NCBI RefSeq assembly: GCF_002272745.1
Contig: NZ_NPBD01000007.1
Location: forward strand, 124,001-188,000
Length of the DNA: 64,000 bases
Source of the DNA: Terribacillus saccharophilus
GTDB lineage: Bacteria; Bacillota; Bacilli; Bacillales; Amphibacillaceae
Reading direction: 5' to 3'
Shown here piece by piece: positions 44,828 through 53,605 of the stretch (its first letter is position 1; every line of letters starts with the position of its first letter). The notes below the pieces were generated by a model, which saw only the letters and a list, made by a program, of their open reading frames with translations, searched no databases and was not told where the DNA came from. The position numbers and the translations under genes are program-made.

Positions 44828-45312
44828 GGAAGGGCTCCTTTCCATAAAAACTGCTATTTTTACCCTAACGAATTTAATTTCCAATTTGTAGAGTATTAAG
44901 TACCTTTTTCCTCAAATAATTACCGTCTGTGACTAGGGAAATAGTTTTATATGCTCATTTCTTGTCTTGGAACGCTAACCTATTACCCGTTTTGGTGGAT
45001 AAATATTACAAATAATTACATAAATTTGATTTGAGATAATTTAGAACGGGAAAAAAGTGTGCATGTGGGAGGGGTAAAATTCTAATAAGGATGCGGAGTT
45101 CGAATAATCTTCCGAACCAATAGAGAGTTTTACATGGTACGAAGCTAGATACGGTGTGTTTCATATCTGAAATTCACAACCTTTTTACCATTACAATTCG
45201 GTCGTATTTTGGAAAAACAAGGCAGAAGTCTTACAGATTTTTTGCTGGAAATCCTTTACTGTAGTATTGATAAGTTATTGAGCGGTGATGTAAAGCAAGG
45301 AGGATGATCAGA
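44828..45312. other. Divergent intergenic region between two T7SS islands
   Basis: About 485 bases with no gene. It must hold promoters for both directions. On the plus strand TTGCTG (45241-45246), a 17-base spacer and TATTGA form a fair promoter about 40 bases before the YwqH-like gene. Confidence 0.45.
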
Positions 45313-45729
45313 ATGTCATTAGCTTCCATAGATAGTCAAATCCGTAGTATGAATAGTTCAATCAATGGGTTGCGTGGGCAAGTGCTCCAAAAGCAAGAAG
45401 AAGTGCGGCGTCTTGAACGTGCGATCTCGGAAATCTCCGGTCTGCAAGGAGATTATGAAGAAAGCAGGAAATATTGGCGGGATATCGATTTGACAGCCCA
45501 GACGTGGAGGGGAGAACTTGCTGATAAGTTTGATGCTTTCCGTAACGGAGAGCTGTCGGCTAGCTTTACTGATGTGTCTCAAGATGAAGTGCAACGAGTT
45601 CTGGCGTCTCTAGAACAGGCGAAGGGTATGCTTGTTGCTGAGATTGATTCATGTCAGATGCAGATGGCAACGAAACAAAGTTCATTAGATCGGCTGCGTG
45701 CAGATAGGAAGAAGGAACTGCAGTCATGA
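45313..45729 (+). CDS. YwqH-like (DUF5082) protein
   Basis: 138 residues, coiled-coil rich: SIDSQIRSMNSSINGLRGQV at the start and a central WRGELADKFDAFRN close to the WXG motif position. DUF5082 proteins precede DUF5344 proteins and YwqJ-type toxins in Bacillus. ATG 45313 has AAGGAGG nine bases upstream. Overlaps the next gene by four bases. Confidence 0.85.
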   Translation: MSLASIDSQIRSMNSSINGLRGQVLQKQEEVRRLERAISEISGLQGDYEESRKYWRDIDLTAQTWRGELADKFDAFRNGELSASFTDVSQDEVQRVLASLEQAKGMLVAEIDSCQMQMATKQSSLDRLRADRKKELQS

Positions 45730-46010
45730 GTGAGATTAAATTAAAAGCAGATCTTGTCCAGCAGAAACTGACGGACCTCCGAAATTCCGTGTCTGATTTC
45801 CAATCTGGAAAATTAGATAAAGGCAGTGGTCGAGAGATGCTTGATGTCCAGGCTAAGATCAATGATATTAATGTATCGCTGAATAGTCTTATACAAGAAT
45901 ATCAGCAGATGGCTCTGCAGCATGTAGAGGCAAGCCAAGATGCTGTGGATTCCCTCGAGAAATTTGAACAGACAGTGGCTAAAGCAATTGATGCCCTTAC
46001 CATAGGATAG
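45726..46010 (+). CDS. YwqI-like (DUF5344) protein
   Basis: 94 residues, helical, matching YwqI (MSEIKLKADLVQQKLTDLRN). ATGA overlap with the YwqH-like gene. Small T7SS partner. The expected toxin of YwqJ type does not follow; a small membrane protein does instead. Confidence 0.85.
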   Translation: MSEIKLKADLVQQKLTDLRNSVSDFQSGKLDKGSGREMLDVQAKINDINVSLNSLIQEYQQMALQHVEASQDAVDSLEKFEQTVAKAIDALTIG

Positions 46011-46022
46011 GAGCGATCACGC

Positions 46023-46328
46023 ATGGCGATTCATGTGAAACGTAACACAGGTATGATGGGTGGATTAGCTAGGGTTGCTTTATATGTAGATGGGCAGCAT
46101 ACTGCAAAACTCGGCAATGATGAGGGTACGACTATCAGCCTTGGTGATGAGCCTAATGTGGAGGTAAGAATCAATATGACTGCATTACTTCTTTTTATAG
46201 CTGCCATGGTCTGCTTGATTATAGGTGTCATGATTGCACCCATAGTAGCTGCAGTGGCAGTTGTGCTCTTTTTTGTCTGTATCATTTATGGATCGAAAAA
46301 TTGGTTCCAGTTAATAAATGATAAGTAA
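46023..46328 (+). CDS. Small membrane protein in T7SS island
   Basis: 101 residues. A strand-rich N-terminal 50 residues (MAIHVKRNTGMMGGLARVAL, VDGQHTAKLG) is followed by two membrane segments. GGAGCG lies upstream. Family not recognised. It ends the YwqHI transcript, where a toxin gene would be expected; a role in T7SS function or immunity is guesswork. Confidence 0.65.
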   Translation: MAIHVKRNTGMMGGLARVALYVDGQHTAKLGNDEGTTISLGDEPNVEVRINMTALLLFIAAMVCLIIGVMIAPIVAAVAVVLFFVCIIYGSKNWFQLINDK

Positions 46329-46372
46329 TAAAATATGAATCTGCTTGTGATGTTTCAACGTAGATAACTTAT

Positions 46373-46413
46373 GCCAGTGAGTACCTTTGAAGTACATATT
46401 CACTGGCTTTTGT
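46373..46413 (+). terminator. Terminator after the YwqHI group
   Basis: GCCAGTGA/TCACTGGC with inner GTAC/GTAC pairing and TTTTGTTGTTTT. Confidence 0.75.
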
Positions 46414-46528
46414 TGTTTTATTGGATGTTTGTATCTTTTTTCCTGTATTACTTCAATCTCTGTATAACAAAAGACTTGAATCTGCATTTTTCTTGTTAGT
46501 AACTTTGACGCATTTTAAGAGTGGGTCG

Positions 46529-46556
46529 TTGATACAGGCGCGATTCATAATAGAAT
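46529..46556 (+). promoter_or_regulatory. Promoter of the pre-toxin-TG operon
   Basis: TTGATA, 16-base spacer, TAGAAT, about 90 bases before the 46643 gene. Confidence 0.5.
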
Positions 46557-46642
46557 GAATGAAGATAAGTGGATATAAATGTATTTTTAATTAACTTGCT
46601 GGGATATAGGTTGCAAATCTGGAGGCAGGAAGGACTGAGAAA

Positions 46643-46981
46643 ATGGCGTTTTTATGGTTCAAGACAGACACGGAAGCAAAAAGAGACGACTACCTTAAGT
46701 TGTATAACGAGCTGGAAGAAGTGAAAGCAGAACATGACAAGCTAGTAAGCGAAGCGGAGTCTTATTTTTCTTCCTATAAAGGTACTGTGCCATGTATGGC
46801 GCAGGATGCAATTCCGAGTAATGACTTTATGCCGGCGCAGGAACGGCTTAATAAAAAACTGACGGAATACTTGGATAACGAGAAAGAATATCGAAGTAAG
46901 CTCGTCACGGCGAGTGATCGAGCATACGAACGGTATCTTCATTATAAGCGTAAAGCCATGGAAGAAGCGAAGGAGGACTAA
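46643..46981 (+). CDS. Helical T7SS-associated protein
   Basis: 112 residues, mostly charged helices (YLKLYNELEEVKAEHDKLVS; AQERLNKKLTEYLDNEKEYR). No family recognised; size and place before a WXG100-like gene suggest a T7SS partner protein. GGAGGCAGGAAGG lies upstream. Confidence 0.7.
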   Translation: MAFLWFKTDTEAKRDDYLKLYNELEEVKAEHDKLVSEAESYFSSYKGTVPCMAQDAIPSNDFMPAQERLNKKLTEYLDNEKEYRSKLVTASDRAYERYLHYKRKAMEEAKED

Positions 46982-46984
46982 GCT

Positions 46985-47287
46985 ATGGCGAAGGATTTAT
47001 TGATCGATCAAGCTGAATTGGAAACAGCCAAGTCATCGGCAGCAAAGCTGAAGGAATCCCTTGATAATACCTATGCACAAGGAGAAACCTTGCTTTCGCT
47101 CGTACAAGGATCCAATTGGGAAGGGAAGTCACGTGACAGCTTCCTGGCTTACTTGGAGCTGCTGCTTCAGTATCATGCTGATCTTAAGGATGCTGCTTCT
47201 TTACAAAAGAAAGCGCTGGATAATATAGAGAACTATCAATCTGATTTCCAAAACCATAACTTGGTGAAGGAAGTGAAAAGCCTATGA
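46985..47287 (+). CDS. WXG100-family protein
   Basis: 100 residues. Two helices around a WEG turn (GSNWEGKSRDSFLAYLELLL), the WXG100 hallmark. Three bases after the previous stop; overlaps the next gene by four bases. Acts as a secreted helical dimer or toxin partner of the T7SS. Confidence 0.85.
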   Translation: MAKDLLIDQAELETAKSSAAKLKESLDNTYAQGETLLSLVQGSNWEGKSRDSFLAYLELLLQYHADLKDAASLQKKALDNIENYQSDFQNHNLVKEVKSL

Positions 47288-47991
47288 CGCAGACAGATAT
47301 AGATACCTTTCATGTAACCGAGCTCTATTTACTCGCTGCGGCCTTTGATGCGGAGGCTTTATTTGGTTTGCCTGATAAGAAAATCTATCAGCTGCAGGGA
47401 GAGGAACCTTGGAGCCGGGCTCATAAGCGTTTGATTCAAAAAGGTATTTTCACGGAAGAAGGCAAACTGACGAAATCGGGTGCTGTAATCATTAAGACAT
47501 TGTATGAATACTTCTTCAGCCAAAAATATGTGCGGATCAACAACCTCATGTTCGCGTTCCGGGAGAAGCAGGCGGAAGAAGTGATCATTCTCGTGGAGAC
47601 GGCAGAGAAGACGTACAAACTCTATGTGATGGCCAAGCCGCTTGTACTGAAGCTCCTCAGCGAAAAAGTCCCGCTTCTGAACCGTGAACCTGCCGAAGGA
47701 GAAACAAATTTCCTGCGGCGCGAGCTGCCAGATGAGGAAAAGGCTGCGATCAATGAGCTCGGTGTGACCAATGATATCGCCAATATTGAACTTTTTCATC
47801 CTCGCGTGAAGCCGCAGATCGCCAGCAATCCGAATCACTATCAGCAATGGCTTGTGCTCTCTATGGACGACAAGTTGATTATGATTGATACGACTGAGAA
47901 GCAGTACTATCACGCAAGCCAGTACTGGTTTATGAAGGTGTTATTTGATGCATTGGACTTCCCGTATCGACAAAAAGAGGGGGTAAGATAG
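47284..47991 (+). CDS. DUF5081-family protein
   Basis: 235 residues. DFHVTELYLLAAAFDAEALF-like start, central NLMFAFREKQAEEVIILVET, and MIDTTEKQYYHASQYWF near the end fit DUF5081, found beside T7SS effectors in Bacillus. It may chaperone the WXG/effector partners in the cytoplasm as EspG does in mycobacteria; that is an analogy only. Confidence 0.75.
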   Translation: MTQTDIDTFHVTELYLLAAAFDAEALFGLPDKKIYQLQGEEPWSRAHKRLIQKGIFTEEGKLTKSGAVIIKTLYEYFFSQKYVRINNLMFAFREKQAEEVIILVETAEKTYKLYVMAKPLVLKLLSEKVPLLNREPAEGETNFLRRELPDEEKAAINELGVTNDIANIELFHPRVKPQIASNPNHYQQWLVLSMDDKLIMIDTTEKQYYHASQYWFMKVLFDALDFPYRQKEGVR

Positions 47992-48300
47992 ATGGCGACT
48001 ACTGGTAAAATCACGGTTGATCCGATAGAGATTACAGATATCTATAAGCAGCTCATGGCTATAATGGAGGATTTACAGTCGAACGCTGTGCCTGCAATCG
48101 AGAATATTAAAAACACGAAATTTTATCAAGAAGGAAAAGCGATGGAAGCAATCGAAGCTTATCCCGAAGCGAACGAAAAGTTCATGGAGCTGCAGGATCA
48201 CTACGCACGTATCTCCTCCTTGGTGATTGAAACGCTGAACACGATGATCGAGACAGACGAAGCTATCGCCTTGAAAATCATCGATGCATTGGAGGTGTAA
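47992..48300 (+). CDS. Small helical T7SS partner protein
   Basis: 102 residues, helix-rich (IYKQLMAIMEDLQSNAVPAI; RISSLVIETLNTMIETDEAI). Resembles WXG100-like partners without the W-x-G turn. It sits between the DUF5081 gene and the toxin gene with almost no gap. Confidence 0.75.
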   Translation: MATTGKITVDPIEITDIYKQLMAIMEDLQSNAVPAIENIKNTKFYQEGKAMEAIEAYPEANEKFMELQDHYARISSLVIETLNTMIETDEAIALKIIDALEV

Positions 48301-48303
48301 TGC

Positions 48304-50070
48304 GTGGATGTAAAATACCGAAGCAGTCAATGGGATAAGACAAAAGATAGTCTGCGTAACTTGATTGGTCTTGGTGTCTGGGGCAAAGGCATGATTGATA
48401 CGATGAAGGACATCACTGACAACTTGGACGAAGCAAGTGAGAAGGTGGCGAAGTATGATTCCGATGGTGTTGTCTCGTTCTCTTATACAAGCGATAAGGA
48501 TAAGTATCAGCGATTGTTCGAGGACTTCAAAGTGCTGGAGGATTTCAGTGGAAATGTAGGGGATATTGTAGAGGATACAATCGATCAGCCATTTTATGAA
48601 GATATCGATGCATTTGTCCAGAAAGTACGAGATTCTTCCATCTCCAACTACACGACCTCGAACCATATCGGTGCGACGGAAACGATACCTATCTCTTATT
48701 ACGGCTCCTATCAAGAATACGAAACGGAGAAAACAGAAATCAACATCGATGATATACTGAGCGGAGATAACTATTATGCCGATCAAATTAAGGCTTCCTT
48801 TGAGGAATGGAAAGTGCAGAACCCGGATGAAGACATCAGCTACGAAGATTACCGCACCGCTGCCGTCAATACACGTGCCTTTGAATACGAATCCATTGAG
48901 GACGGGCAGTTTACAAAAGAGTTTTGGGTGAACATTGCAGCTTTAGTCGTTATCGTTGGTGTGACAGTTGTTTGCCCGCCAGCTGGTGCTGTACTAGGAG
49001 CAGCTTATGCGACGGTGGAGATGGGAAGTGCTATTTCTGGTCAGGATTGGGCTTCTGGACGAGAGCTAGACACTTCGGAACGATGGACGAGGGGTTTACT
49101 TGCGCCGCTTGATGTCCTGCCAATAGGGAATGCGGTGACCAGCTTTGCTGGAACGACACGTACGACAAGCAAGGTGATAGATTTTGGGGGATTGTTAAAT
49201 AAAACTAAGCTTAGCTCCTCCCTCACCGATAACATTGCTAGTCAAACGTCACAGGTAATGAGATTAGTAGAGACAGCAGGTCAGCAGACTTCCACAAGAT
49301 TAAGGAGTGCTGCTCACACGGTTACTAATACTACAAACATTCTAAAAAACAAACTAGGTGAAGAAGCCGTTAGAATCGCGCAAATGGGAGATGCGGGTAT
49401 TACTAGAGTATTAAATGTTTTTCCTCAAGTTGGCGCTGTAACGGATAACGGAGTGATGTTTGCATCTCCTGGTAAATTTAATAAACTGGAAGAGAGCACT
49501 GTGAAGGTAGTGAATAGTCTTGGGCTATCTTCTAAGGGAACGAATAGTGATCTTCTTACTTCTAGTGGAAGGTTTATTGATCAGAGCTTAGAATCCAATT
49601 ACGCAATTTACCTTGCGCGAAAAGCTAAAGAAGGTAAACCTCCTAGAGATAGGTTAGAATGGAAAGAAGCAAGAGATTACTGGTTAAATGATTCTCCTAT
49701 GGCGAGAGGAAATAAGTTTAATAAAACTGTAAGAAGTAGAGATATATACGACTATCATGAGATTCATCTGGAAAATGGAAAAAGACTAGATTCATATGAC
49801 CCTTTTGCTGAAGAGATAATCTCAAGAAAAGCAACTGATCTAGACACAATCGATGAAAAAACTTATAGAGAATATCTAAAAGAAATGAATACAAAATACT
49901 CAGCGGGTACAAAAATTCGTTCAAATGCATATCCGGATTTAGATGGTAGGCAATTAGAAGGAAAATTAATATTGGAAATACCAGCGACGAATAAGAATAT
50001 TGTGGATATTGAAAGGTACGAACAAATAGCAAAAGAATACGGAATAGAATTAAGATATATGGAGGAGTAG
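48304..50070 (+). CDS. Pre-toxin-TG T7SS effector with C-terminal nuclease-like domain
   Basis: 588 residues starting GTG 48304. N-terminal helical trafficking region without an LXG signature. Hydrophobic segment at 205-225 (FWVNIAALVVIVGVTVVCPP), then the pre-toxin TG motif (SGQDWASGRELDTSERWTRG, PLDVLP) near 246-275. The last 150 residues (YDYHEIHLENGKRLDSYDPF, EEIISRKATDL, LEGKLILEIPAT) look like a polymorphic-toxin restriction-endonuclease-fold domain: the D-x-Y and E-x-x-S-R-K pattern. The nuclease call is by resemblance. An immunity candidate follows after three bases. Confidence 0.8.
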   Translation: MDVKYRSSQWDKTKDSLRNLIGLGVWGKGMIDTMKDITDNLDEASEKVAKYDSDGVVSFSYTSDKDKYQRLFEDFKVLEDFSGNVGDIVEDTIDQPFYEDIDAFVQKVRDSSISNYTTSNHIGATETIPISYYGSYQEYETEKTEINIDDILSGDNYYADQIKASFEEWKVQNPDEDISYEDYRTAAVNTRAFEYESIEDGQFTKEFWVNIAALVVIVGVTVVCPPAGAVLGAAYATVEMGSAISGQDWASGRELDTSERWTRGLLAPLDVLPIGNAVTSFAGTTRTTSKVIDFGGLLNKTKLSSSLTDNIASQTSQVMRLVETAGQQTSTRLRSAAHTVTNTTNILKNKLGEEAVRIAQMGDAGITRVLNVFPQVGAVTDNGVMFASPGKFNKLEESTVKVVNSLGLSSKGTNSDLLTSSGRFIDQSLESNYAIYLARKAKEGKPPRDRLEWKEARDYWLNDSPMARGNKFNKTVRSRDIYDYHEIHLENGKRLDSYDPFAEEIISRKATDLDTIDEKTYREYLKEMNTKYSAGTKIRSNAYPDLDGRQLEGKLILEIPATNKNIVDIERYEQIAKEYGIELRYMEE

Positions 50071-50073
50071 AAA

Positions 50074-50556
50074 ATGAGCTTAGAGATGAAACCTGAAATC
50101 AAGGTTGCTTTGGAAAAAATTAAATTTGTTGATAGATATAAATTATTATCTGGAAAATATCAAAATAATTCTAATGATGTAGATGATAAGCTCGAAAGAT
50201 ATGATATAGAAGATGTAAAAGCAATAATTAAGAAGCTGGGATATGATGCTGAATTTGATAAGAAAGAGAAATTTTTCAAAGTAGGAGTCTTAGATGAATC
50301 ACCAAATTATAAGATATGGTTTAATATAATTTTAGAATATGGAATGACAGAGTTTATTTGGGTAGTTTATCATCATGATGAGGTTAGATTAGGTAGTCCT
50401 TGGAGTGTTTACTCTAGATTTTTGGTTGATCCAAAGGAAAGAATAAAAAAGCCCGTTTATAACAGTTATGAAGAATTAGAACAGATATTAAAGGAAGCAT
50501 TTTCAATGTATGATGATTTTAAAGGCGAGTTAATTAACCTGTATAATGAACAATAG
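50074..50556 (+). CDS. Probable immunity protein for the pre-toxin-TG effector
   Basis: 160 residues, acidic to neutral. No recognised family; contains FIWVVYHHDEVRLGSPWSVY and a helical C-terminus. Three-base spacing from the toxin stop, with ATGGAGGAG at the toxin end serving as ribosome binding site. Lower GC than the effector N-terminal genes, as is common for exchangeable toxin tips and their immunity genes. Confidence 0.75.
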   Translation: MSLEMKPEIKVALEKIKFVDRYKLLSGKYQNNSNDVDDKLERYDIEDVKAIIKKLGYDAEFDKKEKFFKVGVLDESPNYKIWFNIILEYGMTEFIWVVYHHDEVRLGSPWSVYSRFLVDPKERIKKPVYNSYEELEQILKEAFSMYDDFKGELINLYNEQ

Positions 50557-50579
50557 AATAGTAGCTGAAAACAAAGCTG

Positions 50580-50617
50580 AACCTTGAGGTGCTAAAGTCA
50601 TCTCAGGGTATTTTTAT
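50580..50617 (+). terminator. Terminator after the toxin-immunity pair
   Basis: ACCTTGAG/CTCAGGGT stem with T-run. Confidence 0.65.
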
Positions 50618-50620
50618 GTT

Positions 50621-50706
50621 ATCGAATTTTAATAGGTGTATATAAAGAAAGCGATACAAGAGGCGGAAAAGAACTGGCTCAATTTGAAGTCAATAAGCTG
50701 GATTAG
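50621..50706 (+). pseudogene. Possible C-terminal gene remnant
   Basis: A short frame reads YRILIGVYKESDTRGGKELA, then QFEVNKLD and a stop at 50704. No start codon with a ribosome binding site. Family not recognised; it may be leftover of an older toxin tip or neighbour gene. Confidence 0.3.
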
Positions 50707-50802
50707 TTATTAGTTTACTTATTACTTTTACGGACATTAAATTTGAAACCTTTATAAGAATGTAGCGTATACAACCTAACAATATCTTTAGAAACTGGAG
50801 AG

Positions 50803-51447
50803 ATGAACTTGGAATACGCAATATCAAATCAAAAAACAATCATGCAGAAGGTGCTGCAGACATTCTTGATGACGCTGTTGTTGGCAACGCTCGGAATATA
50901 TGCTGGTCATTTTGTGCCGCCTGTTCTCATTCTGCCATTAATCATAGTGGAATTAGGTATGCTGATTGCTGCCTTCTGGCTTAGAAGGAAGAAGGCTGTC
51001 AGCTATACGTTCATTTATATCTTTGCCATCATTTCAGGTATCACGACATACCCGGCAGTAGCGTATTATGCTTCAATTGGTGGAGCCAATATTGTCCTGT
51101 ATGCTTTCACGACGACGTTTGTCATCTTTGGAGTAATGGCGCTGGTAGGGGTTAAATCGAAAAGAGATTTCTCATTCCTTGGGGGATTCTTGTTTGTGGC
51201 CTTGATTGCGTTGATCGTTACAGGTTTGATCGGAATTTTTGTTCCATATAGTGATGCGACACTATTGGCCTTCTCGGGCATTGGCTCTGTCGTATTTTCG
51301 CTTTATATCCTGTATGATTTTAATCAAATGGCGAGGAACCATGTTACAGAAGAGATGATTCCGCTAATGGCACTGAATTTGTATTTGGACTTTATCAACC
51401 TGTTCATGAACTTACTGCGATTCCTGGGCATCATGTCTGAGGATTAA
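50803..51447 (+). CDS. Bax inhibitor-1/YccA family membrane protein
   Basis: 214 residues and seven membrane segments. The C-terminal signature (YDFNQMARNHVTEEMIPLMA, LYLDFINLFMNLLRFLG) is the BI-1/YccA hallmark. In bacteria these are calcium-leak or FtsH-linked membrane proteins. GGAGAG overlaps the ATG closely; an in-phase TTG at 50809 is better spaced and could be the real start. Confidence 0.9.
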   Translation: MNLEYAISNQKTIMQKVLQTFLMTLLLATLGIYAGHFVPPVLILPLIIVELGMLIAAFWLRRKKAVSYTFIYIFAIISGITTYPAVAYYASIGGANIVLYAFTTTFVIFGVMALVGVKSKRDFSFLGGFLFVALIALIVTGLIGIFVPYSDATLLAFSGIGSVVFSLYILYDFNQMARNHVTEEMIPLMALNLYLDFINLFMNLLRFLGIMSED

Positions 51448-51452
51448 ATAAG

Positions 51453-51490
51453 AAATGCCAGAGCTTCTATAGCGTTTCTGGCATTTTTTG
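51453..51490 (+). terminator. Terminator after the BI-1 gene
   Basis: AAATGCCAGA/TCTGGCATTT stem and T-run. Confidence 0.85.
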
Positions 51491-51898
51491 CTGGCAAGAT
51501 AAGACTATAAAACCTTGATAGATTGAAAATCAAACTCTATTAAAGAACTTTAAAATAAGAAGAGAGAGTGGTTAATTACACAGCTTTTAGAGACAGATAC
51601 AAATTATCCTGAAAAGTCTATATAAGAGGAGAAAATTAAAATGCTATCTCTCCTTAAGGTCTGCCTTCTTGTATTTCCAAATTATGTATCGGATTTAGTG
51701 TAAGAAACAAGCAGCTGTTCCGTCAACTGGAATTCTTATCGGTTAATCTGGATATGTCTTTTGAGATTCATTTCCCGCATGGAGGCATTTTCAGTGAAAG
51801 TCTATTATGGAATGTGAAAAAGGACATATTCTAACTCTTATCCATTCTTGATATATTAGTATTACATATGGAAATTTTTGTGTATTTACTGCTTATCA
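51491..51898. other. Gap with traces of a decayed small gene
   Basis: ATG 51641 with AGAGGAG upstream encodes only MLSLLKVCLLVFPNYVSDLV before a stop. A second frame from about 51690 reads VRNKQLFRQLEFLSVNLDMS and ends SESLLWNVKKDIF at 51834. Together they could be one frameshifted gene; weak evidence. Confidence 0.35.
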
Positions 51899-51912
51899 AT
51901 GGAGGGTTTACA

Positions 51913-52354
51913 TTGGCGAGAAACAAAAAAAAGAAAGAAAAATAGGCCAGGCCCATCTAAGTGGCAGAAAGAGAGCATACGAAGATATAAGGAAGAGAGC
52001 AGAAGAAAGGAACGCAGAACTGCATACATAATGGTACCACTTATAGCAGTCTTAGTGATACTGGATTTATACGGGTATGACCTGTTTTATTATTATAATT
52101 GGAATCCTGCTATTTTGGATGCTATTTATTTAATTGCTGATATTGTATACATTCTGTTAGTTCTAGCAGTTAGTTGTGTATTGATTTGGTTGTTATTCAA
52201 ATTGATTAGATTTCTATTCAAGAAGGGTCTTGCTGATAAAAACCTTATTAATATCCGGATGGTCTTACTGATATTATTTATTGGAGGGTTGAGCTTATTC
52301 CTGATTTTTTTGTGTCTTCATTGGACGGTGGCTCTCGTACAATCGATAATATGA
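51913..52354 (+). CDS. Small basic membrane protein, frameshift in poly-A tract near start
   Basis: TTG 51913 has GGAGGG correctly spaced but reads MARNKKKKEK then stops at 51943. A one-base change in the A-rich tract (51921-51942) would join it to the long frame NRPGPSKWQKESIRRYKEES, two to three membrane segments (AYIMVPLIAVLVILDLYGYD and others), ending at 52354. The long frame has its own in-phase ATG at 51899 but no ribosome binding site before it. Function unknown. Could be slippage, phase variation or sequencing error. Confidence 0.6.
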
Positions 52355-52411
52355 ATGCATGTAATGATCAAGTGTAAAGGTTTGGATAAAGAAAGTGAAT
52401 AAAACGAAGAT

Positions 52412-52441
52412 AAGGCCGGAAAGCTGCAGCTTTCCGGCCTT
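52412..52441. terminator. Terminator (perfect palindrome)
   Basis: 30-base palindrome with arms AAGGCCGGAAAGCTG/CAGCTTTCCGGCCTT, at the end of the aldolase gene. Confidence 0.8.
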
Positions 52442-52445
52442 GTTA

Positions 52446-53348
52446 TTACTTCTTATTAACAGATGCATCATAAATCGTATCTACCGCATCCTTCAATGCT
52501 GCATCAAAATCAGCCTGAGACTGATTTGCGTTTAGCTCTGCTGCTAATGCGCGAGAGAAGCTGGCAATCAGATCTTCATTTTCCTTCAGTTTTTCATTTG
52601 CTTCGTCACGGGAATAACCGCCGGATAGAACAACAACGCGGACAACGCGTGGGTGCTCGGTCAGTTCTTTGTATAGATTCGCTTTCGTCGGGATGGAGAG
52701 CTTGAGCATCACGTTTTCTTCCTCAGTCAAGTCGTTCAGGTGGCGGAAGATTTCGTCTCGAAGAATTTCTTCGCACTTTTCTTTGTCCTCACTATGGATA
52801 TTCACTTCTGGTTCGATAATTGGGACAAGTCCAGCTGCGATGATACTTTTTCCGATTTCGAATTGCTGGTCAACAACAGCCTTAATGCCGCTGACATTAG
52901 GTTCCTTGATAACGGAGCGCATCTTCGTTCCGAAAATATTTCGTTCGGAAGCGCGGCCAAGTGTTTCGTTCAGATTATCAATTGGTTTCATGAGCTGAAC
53001 GCCATCTTTTTCTTCTTCTAAGCCTTTATCGACTTTTAAGAAAGGTACGATTCCTTTTTCTTCCCAAAGATAGTCGCCAGTGTGTTTGCCTTCGATCTCT
53101 CGGTCCATCGTCTGTTCAAATAGAATAGCTCCTAGAATCTTGTCTTTGTTAAATGAAGGGGAAGTGATGATACGTGTACGCATGTCGTGGACGAGCTTGA
53201 ACATCTCGTCTTCGTTTGAATAAGCATCTTCAGTTATACCGTATTCTGCCAATGCTTTCGGTGTACTGCCTCCGCTTTGATCCAAGGCTGCGATGAAGCC
53301 TTTACCGTTTTTAATGATATCAAATTGCTTGTCGTTCATATTTGCCAC
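52446..53348 (-). CDS. Fructose-bisphosphate aldolase class I
   Basis: 300 residues. Class I (Schiff-base) aldolase of the Staphylococcus FdaB type: [20 protein letters not shown] near the start, [21 protein letters not shown] and [14 protein letters not shown], where the Lys is the likely Schiff-base residue, then [14 protein letters not shown]. It splits fructose 1,6-bisphosphate into two triose phosphates. GGAGTGG precedes the ATG. Bacilli usually also have a class II enzyme elsewhere. Confidence 0.93.
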   Translation of the reverse strand: MANMNDKQFDIIKNGKGFIAALDQSGGSTPKALAEYGITEDAYSNEDEMFKLVHDMRTRIITSPSFNKDKILGAILFEQTMDREIEGKHTGDYLWEEKGIVPFLKVDKGLEEEKDGVQLMKPIDNLNETLGRASERNIFGTKMRSVIKEPNVSGIKAVVDQQFEIGKSIIAAGLVPIIEPEVNIHSEDKEKCEEILRDEIFRHLNDLTEEENVMLKLSIPTKANLYKELTEHPRVVRVVVLSGGYSRDEANEKLKENEDLIASFSRALAAELNANQSQADFDAALKDAVDTIYDASVNKK

Positions 53349-53605
53349 TCCTTTGATTCGTTTTTTAGCTGAAAAAATACTCCATGTTCACTGTTCCCTT
53401 TTATCCAGTGTTTTAACATTAAATGTTTGATAGGGTTTCCAAATCGGGATTTACGGGCTGCAGGAGTTCATTTGAGGAAGTAAAATCGGTGTTTCGCTGT
53501 CTAGCGGGACTTTTTGGTATAACTTAAGTTGGATTGACGGTCGATTGGGCATGTTATAGGGTGAGTTTGACTATTTTAACGGACGGTATGGAAGGAAGGG
53601 CATTC

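Noticed and set aside
47359..48786. Two long minus-strand frames (184 and 237 codons)
   Set aside because: Both are antisense to well-supported T7SS genes with ribosome binding sites and overlaps.
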